This document shows positions 16,216 to 25,339 of a stretch of DNA of 64,000 nucleotides, piece by piece (the stretch's first letter is position 1; every line of letters begins with the position of its first letter). The notes below the pieces were generated by a model that saw only the letters and a list, made by a program, of their open reading frames with translations, was not told the DNA's origin and did not search any database. The stretch is from Bifidobacteriaceae bacterium (lineage in GTDB: Bacteria > Actinomycetota > Actinomycetes > Actinomycetales > WQXJ01): assembly GCA_031270825.1 (NCBI GenBank), contig JAISXH010000026.1, forward strand, positions 1 through 64,000, written 5' to 3'. A program made the translations under genes and the position numbers.

Positions 16216-17360
16216 GGTCTTGGCCTTTCATTAGGGGGGTCGGTGGGATCGTAGAGTCCGGCGGCCTGGTCCCGCTTGGCGCGGGCCAGGGCGTCGAGTG
16301 AAACCTGGAAACGCAGGTCTTGGGCGGCGTTGACCTGTTTGATGTTGTCGATGATCTGACTAGAGAACGCCGCCACCGCCGCTTCGACGGCGCGCGCCCG
16401 GCCACGCGGATCGTCCCACAGGTCCGGCCTGGCCAGGATGTCCAGGTAATAGTCCGGACCGAGGACTTCAACCACCTTGGCCACCTGGTCGCGGTATTCG
16501 ACCCGCGCCACCGCCTGCTGGTCGCCGCCGCCGCGACTCTCCAACCGCCGGAACAACTCCGAGGTGTCGGTCACAATCCGCGCGATCATCTGCGCCATGT
16601 TCTTGGTGGCGGCGAAGGCCGGACCGGGCACGCGCGCGTTCAGATACCGCACCCTGAGGGCCCTCAGTTCCTCCAGCTTTTCGGCCACGTCCGGCGGGGT
16701 CTGCTTGGACGGCTTGATCGGGGCCCTGCCGCCGCCCCGCCGGTGCCGCTTGACCAGCCAGACGACCAGCGCCGTGATCAGGGCCGCCGGCACCACCACG
16801 ACAAAGAAGAAAGTCCACGCCAGCACCTTCAGCACGGTCCGGCCCGCCCCGGCCATGTCACCGTCGGCCGCGGAGGACGATGCCGTCGGGGCGGCCCCGG
16901 CCTCCTCGGCTTGGTTCCGAGCTTGGTCGAGCGCCTCGGCCAGCGACGCCACCGCCGCAACCAGCTTGTCCTCCAAGGCACCCGGTGCCCGCTCGGCCTG
17001 GTTCGCGGCCGTCAAAGCCGCGGTCTTGGTCAACTCCGCTGAATCGGCGGAGAAGTCCTCGCCCATGGCCACCAGCACGGTTGGCCAGTCGGTCCGTGCA
17101 CGCAGGTCGGCAGCCGTGGCGCTGGGTGAGGACTCAAGCTTGGCCGTGTCCGGCAGCACTGCCACCGCGACTTGCCCGTCAATGTCCGCGCTCAGCACCT
17201 TGGCGAGATCAAGCTGGCTGGTGACCTCAGACGAGACCCAGCCGCGCGCACCCGTCAGCCCTTGGACGGCATCGTCCAAATAGCTGGCCGCCCAAGCGGG
17301 CGCACCGCCTAAGCCGGCCACAATCAGGCCGGCCAGCAGGGCAAGAGCGAATCGGCGCAT
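16212..17360 (-). CDS. XpaC-like exported membrane protein (TelA partner)
   Basis: 382 residues. A signal peptide (MRRFALALLAGLIVAGLGG, cleaved after AWA) is followed by an extracytoplasmic domain of about 130 residues, a transmembrane helix near residues 185-210 (FFFVVVVPAALITALVVWLV), a basic stop, and a helical cytoplasmic part. The C-terminal part (LEELRALRVRYLNARVPG, ELFRRLESRG) resembles XpaC/5-bromo-4-chloroindolyl phosphate hydrolysis proteins, the common neighbour of TelA. The N-terminal half is TPM-like in size and composition but I cannot confirm that. It lies between the VWA lipoprotein and telA. Confidence 0.6.
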   Translation of the reverse strand: MRRFALALLAGLIVAGLGGAPAWAASYLDDAVQGLTGARGWVSSEVTSQLDLAKVLSADIDGQVAVAVLPDTAKLESSPSATAADLRARTDWPTVLVAMGEDFSADSAELTKTAALTAANQAERAPGALEDKLVAAVASLAEALDQARNQAEEAGAAPTASSSAADGDMAGAGRTVLKVLAWTFFFVVVVPAALITALVVWLVKRHRRGGGRAPIKPSKQTPPDVAEKLEELRALRVRYLNARVPGPAFAATKNMAQMIARIVTDTSELFRRLESRGGGDQQAVARVEYRDQVAKVVEVLGPDYYLDILARPDLWDDPRGRARAVEAAVAAFSSQIIDNIKQVNAAQDLRFQVSLDALARAKRDQAAGLYDPTDPPNERPRP

Positions 17361-17378
17361 CAGCGGTCCTTAAGGCGA

Positions 17379-19208
17379 TCAGAAGTTGTTGATGACGGAC
17401 GCGAACACAAGGTTGATCCGCTCGGGGTTGGAGGCGTCAAAAACCTGTCCGCCAGAAGCGGCGGCGATACGGCCGAGGGGGCCCTGGTCGGCGTCGGCGC
17501 CGTAGGCGATCGCGAAAATGCGCACCGGGGCGTCGTTGCCGCCCTCCCGGTTGGCCGCGTTCAGCTTCGCGACCAGGGAATCGAGCGAGATCTTCGAGTC
17601 GGTGTCCTCACCGTCGGAGAGCAGCACAATGGCGTTGATGCGGCCTGGCTGCGCCCGTGCGGTCATGGCGTCAAAAGCGGCCGCGACGGCATCGTACAAA
17701 GGCGTGCCGGCCTTGTAAGACTGGCGTAACGATTCGAGCGATCCGGCCAACGTCTCGCGGTCGGAGCCCAACGGCTCCACCTCTCGCAGCGAGAAAGTGA
17801 CCGCCGCCGGGTCGTCCGGGACCAAGCCGGTGGTGAAGACCCACAACCCCACCTCGTCAGTGGCGCGGAAATGCTCCAACGTGTTGGTGGCGCCCTCGAT
17901 GGCGCCGTCGATCTTGGTGCGGCCGTCATCCATCGGCTCTTCCATGGAGCCCGAGATGTCGATCAACTCCAGCACCGATGACGGCTTGCGGATGTGGGCC
18001 CACTGGTCTAGCGCCGCTGAGACGGTGGCCACCGGCGGCTGCGGCAGCGTGACCGCCGGACCCTCGGCGGTGACGCCGAACGCCGGGGTGAAGAGCTTGC
18101 CCAGGGGGACTGACTGGTCGAGTGGCCGGAAGCCGTATTCGGGCAGGATCTCCTGGGCCGGTTTGGTCTGGACGAACTCGGTGAAGGCCGTGGCCGCCGC
18201 CTTCTGCTCAGCGGTCACCCAAGGGGCGTTCAGGACCACGACCGGGTTGTCAGACCACAGCGAGCCGCCCTCCGGGTAGATCGCCACCAACTTCTCTTTC
18301 GGCGGGGTCAGGGTTTCTCCCGGCTCGATCACCTTCGACGTGGGGTTGCCCTGGTTGTAGTTGAGCAGGGATGTCTCTTCTAGCGCCACCGCCGACACAT
18401 AAGTGGAGCCGGCAGCGCCCTGGCTGGCTTCGTCATACAGGCGCTGGAGCACTTTCCCGGTGGTGTCGCCGTAGTGGATGACGCAGTTCTCGAATCCGGC
18501 CGAGAACTCCTCGGCCGCCGCCACGTCGTCCGCGGTCAAGTCCGCCGTCTTGCCGGCCGCCGCGTAGGCCTGCATCGCCAGCACGGCCAGACCGGTCGTG
18601 GAGGTGTTCGGGTTGGTCTTGGCGATGCGGAACTGGCCCCACAGCGCTTTGGCCGGATCGACCGCGCCCCAACCGGCCGGGTCGGCGCACAGATCGGCGA
18701 TCTGACCCAGCCCGATCGCCTTGTCCGGCCAGCCCAGCGCCTTCGCCATCGACTCCGGCATGGCCAAGACCACCGGGGTGTGGGTGAACGACTCGGCGCC
18801 TTCGACCAGCGCCGGCGAGGCTGCGGCCGCGACGCGGTCCACCCAGACCATTGAGGCCGGCGACCACAAAGCCGGCCACAGCTCACGGTCCTCGCTGGCG
18901 GGCCAATCGCCGCCGGCCGACAGGTAGCGCGTCGCGTCCCCCGAGGTCACATCGATCGGTCTGACGGAGACGCAGGAGTCCAGCCCCTCAGCCTGGGGGG
19001 AATCGGCGAACGCTTCGGCCAGTTCGGCGAACAGGTTGACCTTCTCCGAGGAGACCGCGGCCACCACGTGGACGCAGCCGTCTTCCGCGAAGACGCTGTC
19101 GCCGGGGGGATCGTCCCGGTCACGGTCGCCCGGACCGCCGGCGCAGGCGGCCACCGCAAACATGATCGCGGCGCCCAGCAGCCCAGCGCGGGTTCGGCGC
19201 GTTCTCAA
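17379..19208 (-). CDS. Lipoprotein with solute-binding-like and VWA domains
   Basis: 609 residues from a TTG at 19208, preferred because AGGAGG lies four bases upstream and gives a proper lipoprotein signal: basic residues, AGLLGAAIMFAVAAC, lipidated cysteine. A longer frame upstream has no such features. Residues 40-370 resemble an extracellular solute-binding protein. About residue 414 begins a von Willebrand A domain with MIDAS DISGSMEE, later T and D positions (GTPLYDAVAAAF, LLSDGEDTD). It heads the TelA/XpaC operon and probably acts on the outer membrane face, sensing or chelating. Confidence 0.8.
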   Translation of the reverse strand: MRTRRTRAGLLGAAIMFAVAACAGGPGDRDRDDPPGDSVFAEDGCVHVVAAVSSEKVNLFAELAEAFADSPQAEGLDSCVSVRPIDVTSGDATRYLSAGGDWPASEDRELWPALWSPASMVWVDRVAAAASPALVEGAESFTHTPVVLAMPESMAKALGWPDKAIGLGQIADLCADPAGWGAVDPAKALWGQFRIAKTNPNTSTTGLAVLAMQAYAAAGKTADLTADDVAAAEEFSAGFENCVIHYGDTTGKVLQRLYDEASQGAAGSTYVSAVALEETSLLNYNQGNPTSKVIEPGETLTPPKEKLVAIYPEGGSLWSDNPVVVLNAPWVTAEQKAAATAFTEFVQTKPAQEILPEYGFRPLDQSVPLGKLFTPAFGVTAEGPAVTLPQPPVATVSAALDQWAHIRKPSSVLELIDISGSMEEPMDDGRTKIDGAIEGATNTLEHFRATDEVGLWVFTTGLVPDDPAAVTFSLREVEPLGSDRETLAGSLESLRQSYKAGTPLYDAVAAAFDAMTARAQPGRINAIVLLSDGEDTDSKISLDSLVAKLNAANREGGNDAPVRIFAIAYGADADQGPLGRIAAASGGQVFDASNPERINLVFASVINNF

Positions 19209-19370
19209 GGGACCTCCTCGACATTCTTGCCATTGGCTTGGCCGTTCCGCCAACCGGTCGGAAACCTGGTCAGCCGCCACCGGTTCGACACGAGTCGCTC
19301 TGGGGCGTCCTCTTATCATCTCCTGAACTCGGCCCGAATGCACGTTTTGAGGCCGGAGGGCCTGCCCGCC

Positions 19371-19527
19371 GCCCACTTCGGAACCGGCGAGGAGTTCGCT
19401 TGACCGGCCGCGCTATTGCCCGCCGGCTGCGGCGTCGCTCGGCGGCCCAGGGCACCGCCCACCTCGAAACCGCCGAGGAGTTGGCCTGCCCGGCCGCGCT
19501 ATTGCCCGCCGCCGCGCCGCTCGGCGT
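19371..19527. repeat. Imperfect 86-bp direct duplication in a 460-bp intergenic gap
   Basis: The stretch from 19371 (GCCCACTTCGGAACCGGCGAG) recurs from 19457 with scattered changes, both containing GGCCGCGCTATTGCCCGCC. The gap 19209-19668 otherwise holds no supported gene; the first copy reads HFGTGEEFA-stop and the second HLETAEELA, suggesting decayed coding sequence. CGCGATCAC also occurs twice just after it. Confidence 0.55.
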
Positions 19528-19668
19528 TTCGCGATCACCGTCAAGTGAGGCAAGCACAGCGCTTCGCGATCACATTAGACGAGTCTCGTCGGACGCTGGT
19601 AATTCATCGAGCGTTGAGATACGCTGGCCGGAGTTGTCCCCGACACCCCCAGTCATTAAGGAGCGCCC

Positions 19669-20334
19669 ATGCCCCCAGGCGCCAGCCGCCCTGGCCTAGC
19701 GCAGCACGGGGTGGCCCCGCGCAGTGGGCCCGACCAGCCCAAGGCCGGGCGCCGGCCCGGCCCCAGCACCACCGCCCAAGCGATCCTCACTCATGCCCGC
19801 GACCGGTTTTCGCGCCATGGCTACGCCAAGACCTCGCTGCGTTCCATCGCCGATGACGCCGGCGTCGATCCGGCGCTGATCGCCCATTTCTTCGGGTCCA
19901 AACGAGGGCTGTTCGACGCGGCGATCCAGGTGCCGCTGACTCCGGAGCTGCCCGCCATGGTCGAGTTCCAGACCTCCGCCAAGGAGCCGGTCGAACGCCT
20001 GGCCACCATGTACGTCAAACTCTGGGAGACTCCGGAAGTCGCGCAGGCGCTCGCCGCCATCATCCTGGAGGCCGCCCATGACGCCGCCGCCGCGCGCGCC
20101 ATGGCCCGGTTCATGTACACCTGGGTGGGCGAGCCCCTGGTTCGCGAACTCGGCGTCGACCATCCCGAACTGCGCTTGCGCATGGTGGTCGGATTCATGG
20201 GGGCGATCGCCCTGCAACGCCAGTTCGACGCCGACTGCATGCTGGCCCAACTCGGCCCCGACCAGTTAGTCGAGTTGATGGTGCCGACCATGCGGTTCAT
20301 CCTCACCAGCCCGCTGCCCCAGGGTGTTCCATGA
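19669..20334 (+). CDS. TetR/AcrR-family regulator
   Basis: 221 residues. After a polar 35-residue N-terminal tail comes a TetR helix-turn-helix (ILTHARDRFSRHGYAKTSL, DPALIAHFFGSKRGLFDAA). The C-terminal domain matches the type that ends RMVVGFMGAIALQRQ. AAGGAG lies just before the ATG. Its stop overlaps the start of the activase gene (ATGA), so regulator and enzyme are co-translated; control of the activase and DapB-like genes is inferred. Confidence 0.85.
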   Translation: MPPGASRPGLAQHGVAPRSGPDQPKAGRRPGPSTTAQAILTHARDRFSRHGYAKTSLRSIADDAGVDPALIAHFFGSKRGLFDAAIQVPLTPELPAMVEFQTSAKEPVERLATMYVKLWETPEVAQALAAIILEAAHDAAAARAMARFMYTWVGEPLVRELGVDHPELRLRMVVGFMGAIALQRQFDADCMLAQLGPDQLVELMVPTMRFILTSPLPQGVP

Positions 20335-23300
20335 CTGAGACAGCCGTCGACCGCGCCCTGGCCGAGACGTCGCCGCAGCCGATCCTGCGCCTGGGGATCG
20401 ACATCGGATCGACCACTGTCAAGGCCGTCCTCCTGGACGGCGATCCGCCGCCCGCCCCAGCCCAGACCGCTCAAACTCAGACCGCCCACACCCAGACGGC
20501 TCAAACTCATACCGCCCACACCCAGACTGCTCACGCCCAGGCCCAGGCCACGGACGCCGTCAACCAACCAAGCCCCCGGACCCTGTTCGAAGACTACCGA
20601 CGCCACCACGCCGACGTCCGGATCGAACTGTCGAAGCTGATCGGCGGCATCGTCCAACAGTTCCCCGACCGGACGGCCCAAGTGACCGTCACCGGTTCGG
20701 GCGGCCTGGGCGTGGCGGAGGCGCTGGGCGTGCCCTTCGCCCAAGAGGTGATCGCCGAAACCGAGGCCATCCGGCAACTGGACCCAGACGCGGACGTGAT
20801 CATCGAGCTCGGCGGCGAGGACGCCAAGATCACCTATCTCAGGCCGGTGGTCGAACAGCGCATGAACGGGACCTGCGCGGGCGGCACGGGCGCGTTCATC
20901 GACCAGATGGCCACACTGCTCGGCACCGACGCGGCCGGACTGGACGCGCTCGCCGCCGGCTACCAGACCCTCTACCCGATCGCCTCGCGCTGCGGAGTGT
21001 TCGCCAAGACCGACCTGCAGCCGCTCCTCAACGACGGCGCCCGCCACGAGGACCTGGCGGCGTCGATCTTCCAAGCCGTCGCCACCCAGACCATCGCCGG
21101 GTTGGCCTGCGGGCGCCCGGTCCGGGGCCGGGTGGTCTTGCTGGGCGGCCCGCTGTTCTTCTTGCCGCAGCTCAGAGCGGCATTCGGGCGGGCCCTGGAG
21201 GAAGCCGGCGCGGTCTTGTCCTGCCCGCCGAAGGGGCAGCTGGCGGTCGCACTAGGGGCGGCTTTCCTGTCGGCCGATGCCGCGCCCGTCAGTTTGGAGG
21301 AATTGTCCCGTCGCGCTCGCGATATTCACGAACAGGGGCCTGGCGCGGCCGGACGTCTCCGCCCGCTCTTCCAAGACGCCGCCGAACAAAGCGCCTTCGA
21401 GGCCAGGCACGCCCGCACGCGCGTGCCCAGAATCCCGATCGAAGAAGCTCGCGGCGCCTGTTTCTTGGGCATTGACGCCGGCTCCACCACCATCAAGGCG
21501 GTGCTGATCGATTCCGAGGGACGCATCTGCCACACCCACTACGCGCCCAACCAGGGGTCGATCGTGGCCGCCGCCGCCCAGATCGTCAACCAGGCCCGCC
21601 GGGCCCTGCCCGGACCGGCGATCATCGCCCGGGCTTGCGTCACCGGCTACGGCGAGGGGCTGGTCCGGACCGCCCTCCACGTCGATGACGGCGAAGTCGA
21701 GACCATGGCCCATTACCGCGCCGCCGAATTCCTCCAGCCCCAGGTCACCTCGGTGATCGACATTGGCGGCCAGGACATGAAGTACCTCCGGATTGTGGAC
21801 GGCGCGATCGACGAGATCCGGGTCAATGAGGCCTGCTCATCCGGCTGCGGCAGCTTCTTGCAGACCTTCGCCCAGACCCTGTCGCTTGACGTGGAGGCGT
21901 TCTGCCGGGCGGCGGTGGCGTCTTTCGCGCCGGTCGACCTGGGCTCGCGCTGCACTGTGTTCATGAACTCGTCGGTCAAGGCGGCCCAGAAAGACGGCGC
22001 CTCGGTGGGGGACATAGCCGCCGGGCTCAGCTATTCGGTCATCCGCAACGCCCTCTACAAGGTCATCAAGCTGCGCGATTCGGGCCAGTTGGGCGCCCAT
22101 GTCGTGGTTCAGGGCGGCACTTTCTTGTCCGATGCCGTGCTCCGGGCTTTCGAGCTCCTGACCGGTTTGGAGGTTGTCCGGCCGGACATCGCCGGTCTGA
22201 TGGGGGCCTTCGGCGCGGCCCTGATCGCGCGGTCTCGATTCGCCCCTGGCGCGCCCTCCCGGTTGTTGGCGCCGCTGGCCCTGCGCTCTTTGAAGGTCGA
22301 GACCCGCACTGAGACCTGCCGGTTGTGTCAGAACCATTGTCAATGCACCATCTCCGAATTCCCGGACGGCTCCCAGCATGTGTCTGGCAACCGCTGCGAA
22401 CGCGCCGGCGACCGCAATCGGGCCAAGTCCGACCTGCCGAATCTGTTCGATTTCAAATACAAGCGGCTGTTCGCTTATCGACGTCTGACCGACAAAGCCG
22501 CCACCCGCGGCTCGATCGGCATCCCCCGAGTGTTGAATATGTACGAGAACTACCCGCTCTGGTTCACCGTCCTGACCAAGCTCGGCTTCCGGGTGGTGCT
22601 GTCCGGGCGCTCCAATCACGACCTGTTCGTGGCCGGCATGGATTCCATCGCCTCGGAGAATATCTGCTATCCGGCCAAACTGGTTCACGGGCACATCGAG
22701 CAGCTGGTCGAGCGCGGGGTGAAAACCATTTTCTACCCCTCGGTGTCTTATGAACGCGAGCTGGCCGAAGGCGCCGACAACCATTTCAACTGCCCGGTGG
22801 TGACCTCCTATCCGCAGGTCATAGCCAACAACGTGGAGTCCCTCCGGGACGGCGGGGTCCGCCTGATCAACCCGTTCTTCAACCTGGCGCTGCCGGACAA
22901 GCTGGCCGAACGGCTGGTCGAGGAGCTAGCCGATTGGTCGGTCACCCTGGAGGAGGCCCAGGCGGCGGTCGCGGCGGGGTACGCCGAGCAGGCCGCTTTC
23001 ACCGCCGAGGTCCAGGCCGAGGGCCTCGCGGCGCTGGAATTCATGGAGCGGACCGGCGTCAAAGGGATTGTCTTGGCCGGCCGGCCTTACCATGTCGACC
23101 CGGAGATCCATCACGGCATCCCAGAGCTGATCACCTCGCTCGGCATGGCGGTGCTGACCGAGGATTCGATTTGCCAACTGGGCGCTGTGGAACGCCCGCT
23201 GCGGGCGCGCGACCAGTGGGCCTACCACTCGCGTCTTTACCAGGCGGCGGCGGCTGTGCGGCCCCGCCCGGAGTTGGAGTTGGTCCAACTGAACTCGTTC

Positions 23301-25010
23301 GGGTGCGGCCTCGACGCCATCACCTCTGACCAGGTCCAGGAGATATTGCATTCGGCTGGCCGGGTCCACACGCTGCTGAAGATCGACGAGGTCTCGAACC
23401 TGGGCGCCGCCAGGATCCGCCTGCGCTCATTGGCGGCGGCGGCATTGGCCCGGGCCGACCGCAAGGCCGACGGCCCACCGGCCAACGGCGCCGTCGACGC
23501 CGGGACGGGTGGCTACGGCGCCAAACGGCGCCTGTTCACCAAGAAGATGAAAACCGAGCACACGATCATCGCCCCGCAGATGTCGCCGGTCCATTTCTCG
23601 CTGTTGGAAGCGGCCTTCCGGGGATCAGGCTACGGCGTGCGCATTCTGCCGACGGTCAGCCCGGACGACGTCGAGACAGGACTGCGCCACGTCAACAACG
23701 ACTCCTGCTATCCGGCCATCATGGTGGTGGGGCAGTTGGTCGCCGAATTCACCTCCGGGCGAGCCGAGCCGGCTGACACATCCGTGCTGATCACGCAGAC
23801 CGGGGGCATGTGCCGGGCTACCAACTACGTTGGGCTGCTGCGCAAAGCGTTGGCGGAGGCGGGATACCCGCAAGTCGCGGTGATCGCGATGTCCACCCAA
23901 GGGTTGGAGAAGAACCCCGGTTTCAAACTGTCGCTCGGTCTGATGGACCGCTGTATGCGAGCCATCGTGATCGGCGATCTGCTGGAGGCGGCTCTCCTGC
24001 GCACCCGGCCGTATGAGGCGGTGCCTGGTTCCGCCATGGCGCTGTACCGCAAGTTCGACGCCGCCGCTCGGCGGCTGCTCGGCGACCGCCGAACTGAGGC
24101 CGTCGGGCCGGCCGGAGCCGAATCATCGCCAACGCCGACTAGGACCGCCACGCCTGCCAGAGGCAGGCGTGCGCTTGGGCTAACCCGCGCGATCATCGGC
24201 TATCCCGCGCTGGTCAGGCGAATCGTCCGCGAATTCGACGCCCTGCCCGTGGTGACGGGGCAGCGGCGGCTGCGGGTCGGCATCGTCGGCGAAATCCTGG
24301 TCAAATTCCATCCCGACGCCAACAACCACGTGGTGGACGTGGTCGAATCGGAGGGCTTCGAGGCGCGGCTGCCGGGATTGATGGAGTTCGTCCTAAACGG
24401 CATGCACACGGTCGAATGGAACTACCGGACCCTCGGCACCGGGCGCAAGACGCTGCGGCTCAAGCAATTCGTGCGCTGGCTGCTGGAACGCTACCGCGAT
24501 CCGGTGCGGCGGGCGTTGGCCCGGGCCCGAACCGACTTCCCCGCCCCGGGCGACTTGACGGCCATGGCCCGCCAGGCCAGCGACATCTGCTCGCTGGGCA
24601 ATCAGGCCGGCGAAGGATGGCTGCTGACGGCGGAGATTCTGGAATTGATCGAATCCGGCGTCAGATCGATCATCTGCGCCCAACCATTCGCCTGCTTGCC
24701 CAACCACGTCACCGGCAAGGGCATGTTCCGCGAGATCATGCGCCGCCATCCCGGCGTCAACATTGTCACCATCGAATACGATCCCGGCGCCAGCCCGGTC
24801 AACCAGCTCAACCGCATCAAGCTCCTGCTCGCCTCCGCCAAACTGGCTGCCCCCGGGGCCGGGGTGGGTGGTGCTGGAGTGGGCGCCACAGCGGCGCAGG
24901 CCGCTGGGGCGGGAGCCGCCGCGCGCAACGATTGGCCCTCCGACCTGCCGCCGGGACTACCCGCACAACCACGCAGCCAGGTTCCGGCTGGAGGCCTGGC
25001 CGGTTTGTAA
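20331..25010 (+). CDS. Two-domain acyl-CoA dehydratase activase-related protein
   Basis: 1559 residues. Two BadF/BcrA/HgdC-type ASKHA ATPase domains stand in tandem: the first begins LRLGIDIGSTTVKAVLLDG and has IIELGGEDAKITYL; the second begins FLGIDAGSTTIKAVLID and has VIDIGGQDMKYLRI with NEACSSGCGSFLQ, the cysteine region that holds the shared 4Fe-4S cluster. A cysteine motif CRLCQNHCQC...RCERAGDR and a DUF2229 domain (IGIPRVLNMYENYPLWFTVL) follow, then an HgdB-like 2-hydroxyacyl-CoA dehydratase region with NDSCYPAIMVVGQ and QPFACLPNHVTGKG. Such fusions occur in anaerobes and are thought to drive ATP-dependent electron transfer to radical enzymes. A QT-rich insert sits just after the first phosphate loop. 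No separate dehydratase subunits are nearby. Confidence 0.85.
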   Translation: MTETAVDRALAETSPQPILRLGIDIGSTTVKAVLLDGDPPPAPAQTAQTQTAHTQTAQTHTAHTQTAHAQAQATDAVNQPSPRTLFEDYRRHHADVRIELSKLIGGIVQQFPDRTAQVTVTGSGGLGVAEALGVPFAQEVIAETEAIRQLDPDADVIIELGGEDAKITYLRPVVEQRMNGTCAGGTGAFIDQMATLLGTDAAGLDALAAGYQTLYPIASRCGVFAKTDLQPLLNDGARHEDLAASIFQAVATQTIAGLACGRPVRGRVVLLGGPLFFLPQLRAAFGRALEEAGAVLSCPPKGQLAVALGAAFLSADAAPVSLEELSRRARDIHEQGPGAAGRLRPLFQDAAEQSAFEARHARTRVPRIPIEEARGACFLGIDAGSTTIKAVLIDSEGRICHTHYAPNQGSIVAAAAQIVNQARRALPGPAIIARACVTGYGEGLVRTALHVDDGEVETMAHYRAAEFLQPQVTSVIDIGGQDMKYLRIVDGAIDEIRVNEACSSGCGSFLQTFAQTLSLDVEAFCRAAVASFAPVDLGSRCTVFMNSSVKAAQKDGASVGDIAAGLSYSVIRNALYKVIKLRDSGQLGAHVVVQGGTFLSDAVLRAFELLTGLEVVRPDIAGLMGAFGAALIARSRFAPGAPSRLLAPLALRSLKVETRTETCRLCQNHCQCTISEFPDGSQHVSGNRCERAGDRNRAKSDLPNLFDFKYKRLFAYRRLTDKAATRGSIGIPRVLNMYENYPLWFTVLTKLGFRVVLSGRSNHDLFVAGMDSIASENICYPAKLVHGHIEQLVERGVKTIFYPSVSYERELAEGADNHFNCPVVTSYPQVIANNVESLRDGGVRLINPFFNLALPDKLAERLVEELADWSVTLEEAQAAVAAGYAEQAAFTAEVQAEGLAALEFMERTGVKGIVLAGRPYHVDPEIHHGIPELITSLGMAVLTEDSICQLGAVERPLRARDQWAYHSRLYQAAAAVRPRPELELVQLNSFGCGLDAITSDQVQEILHSAGRVHTLLKIDEVSNLGAARIRLRSLAAAALARADRKADGPPANGAVDAGTGGYGAKRRLFTKKMKTEHTIIAPQMSPVHFSLLEAAFRGSGYGVRILPTVSPDDVETGLRHVNNDSCYPAIMVVGQLVAEFTSGRAEPADTSVLITQTGGMCRATNYVGLLRKALAEAGYPQVAVIAMSTQGLEKNPGFKLSLGLMDRCMRAIVIGDLLEAALLRTRPYEAVPGSAMALYRKFDAAARRLLGDRRTEAVGPAGAESSPTPTRTATPARGRRALGLTRAIIGYPALVRRIVREFDALPVVTGQRRLRVGIVGEILVKFHPDANNHVVDVVESEGFEARLPGLMEFVLNGMHTVEWNYRTLGTGRKTLRLKQFVRWLLERYRDPVRRALARARTDFPAPGDLTAMARQASDICSLGNQAGEGWLLTAEILELIESGVRSIICAQPFACLPNHVTGKGMFREIMRRHPGVNIVTIEYDPGASPVNQLNRIKLLLASAKLAAPGAGVGGAGVGATAAQAAGAGAAARNDWPSDLPPGLPAQPRSQVPAGGLAGL
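20454..20545 (+). repeat. 15-bp tandem repeat inside the activase gene
   Basis: About five to six units of 15 bases encode TAQTQ/TAHTQ (for example ACCGCCCACACCCAG), in frame, at codons 42-72. Copy-number changes would not alter the reading frame. The insert lies in the first ATPase domain directly after its phosphate-binding loop. Confidence 0.7.
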
Positions 25011-25154
25011 ACCAACCCCGGCCGTGGCCGGCGACTGCGGGTATCGCAGCGGCCGCGGGCCTGGCTGATTCGTAGACCAACCCTGACGGTGGCCGGCGCC
25101 GGCGGGGATCGCGGCGGCTGCGGGCCTGGCTGGTGTGTGGACTAACCCCGACTG
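24993..25154 (+). repeat. 65-bp tandem repeat spanning the activase stop codon
   Basis: Units begin at 24993, 25058 and 25123, each with GGCCTGGC. The first includes the true end (GLAGL-TAA), the second reads GLADS-TAG, and the third is partial. The rest of the gap 25155-25339 shows no gene; a ribosome-binding AGGAGG lies before 25340. Confidence 0.75.
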
Positions 25155-25339
25155 GTCAGAAGCCTCGGGCGCCAAGCCCACCTGGGCGCGTATCGGCTTC
25201 GCGCCCAGCGCCAAGAGTTGTAAGCCAATCGGTCCCGGCGGTGTTGAGACGGCGTCAGGCGAGTCGAACGTCCCCCGCCGCAGACCGGCAGGATGACTAG
25301 CGTGAATAGCATCCTGTTCCAACCACGAGGAGGCAAATA

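Noticed and set aside
15455..16234. 259-codon plus-strand frame opposite telA
   Set aside because: Serine/arginine-rich antisense shadow with no domain; the minus-strand TelA is clear.
20331..25010. Two adjacent genes rather than one fused activase
   Set aside because: The frame is continuous through both ATPase domains and the DUF2229 region, as in known fused relatives.
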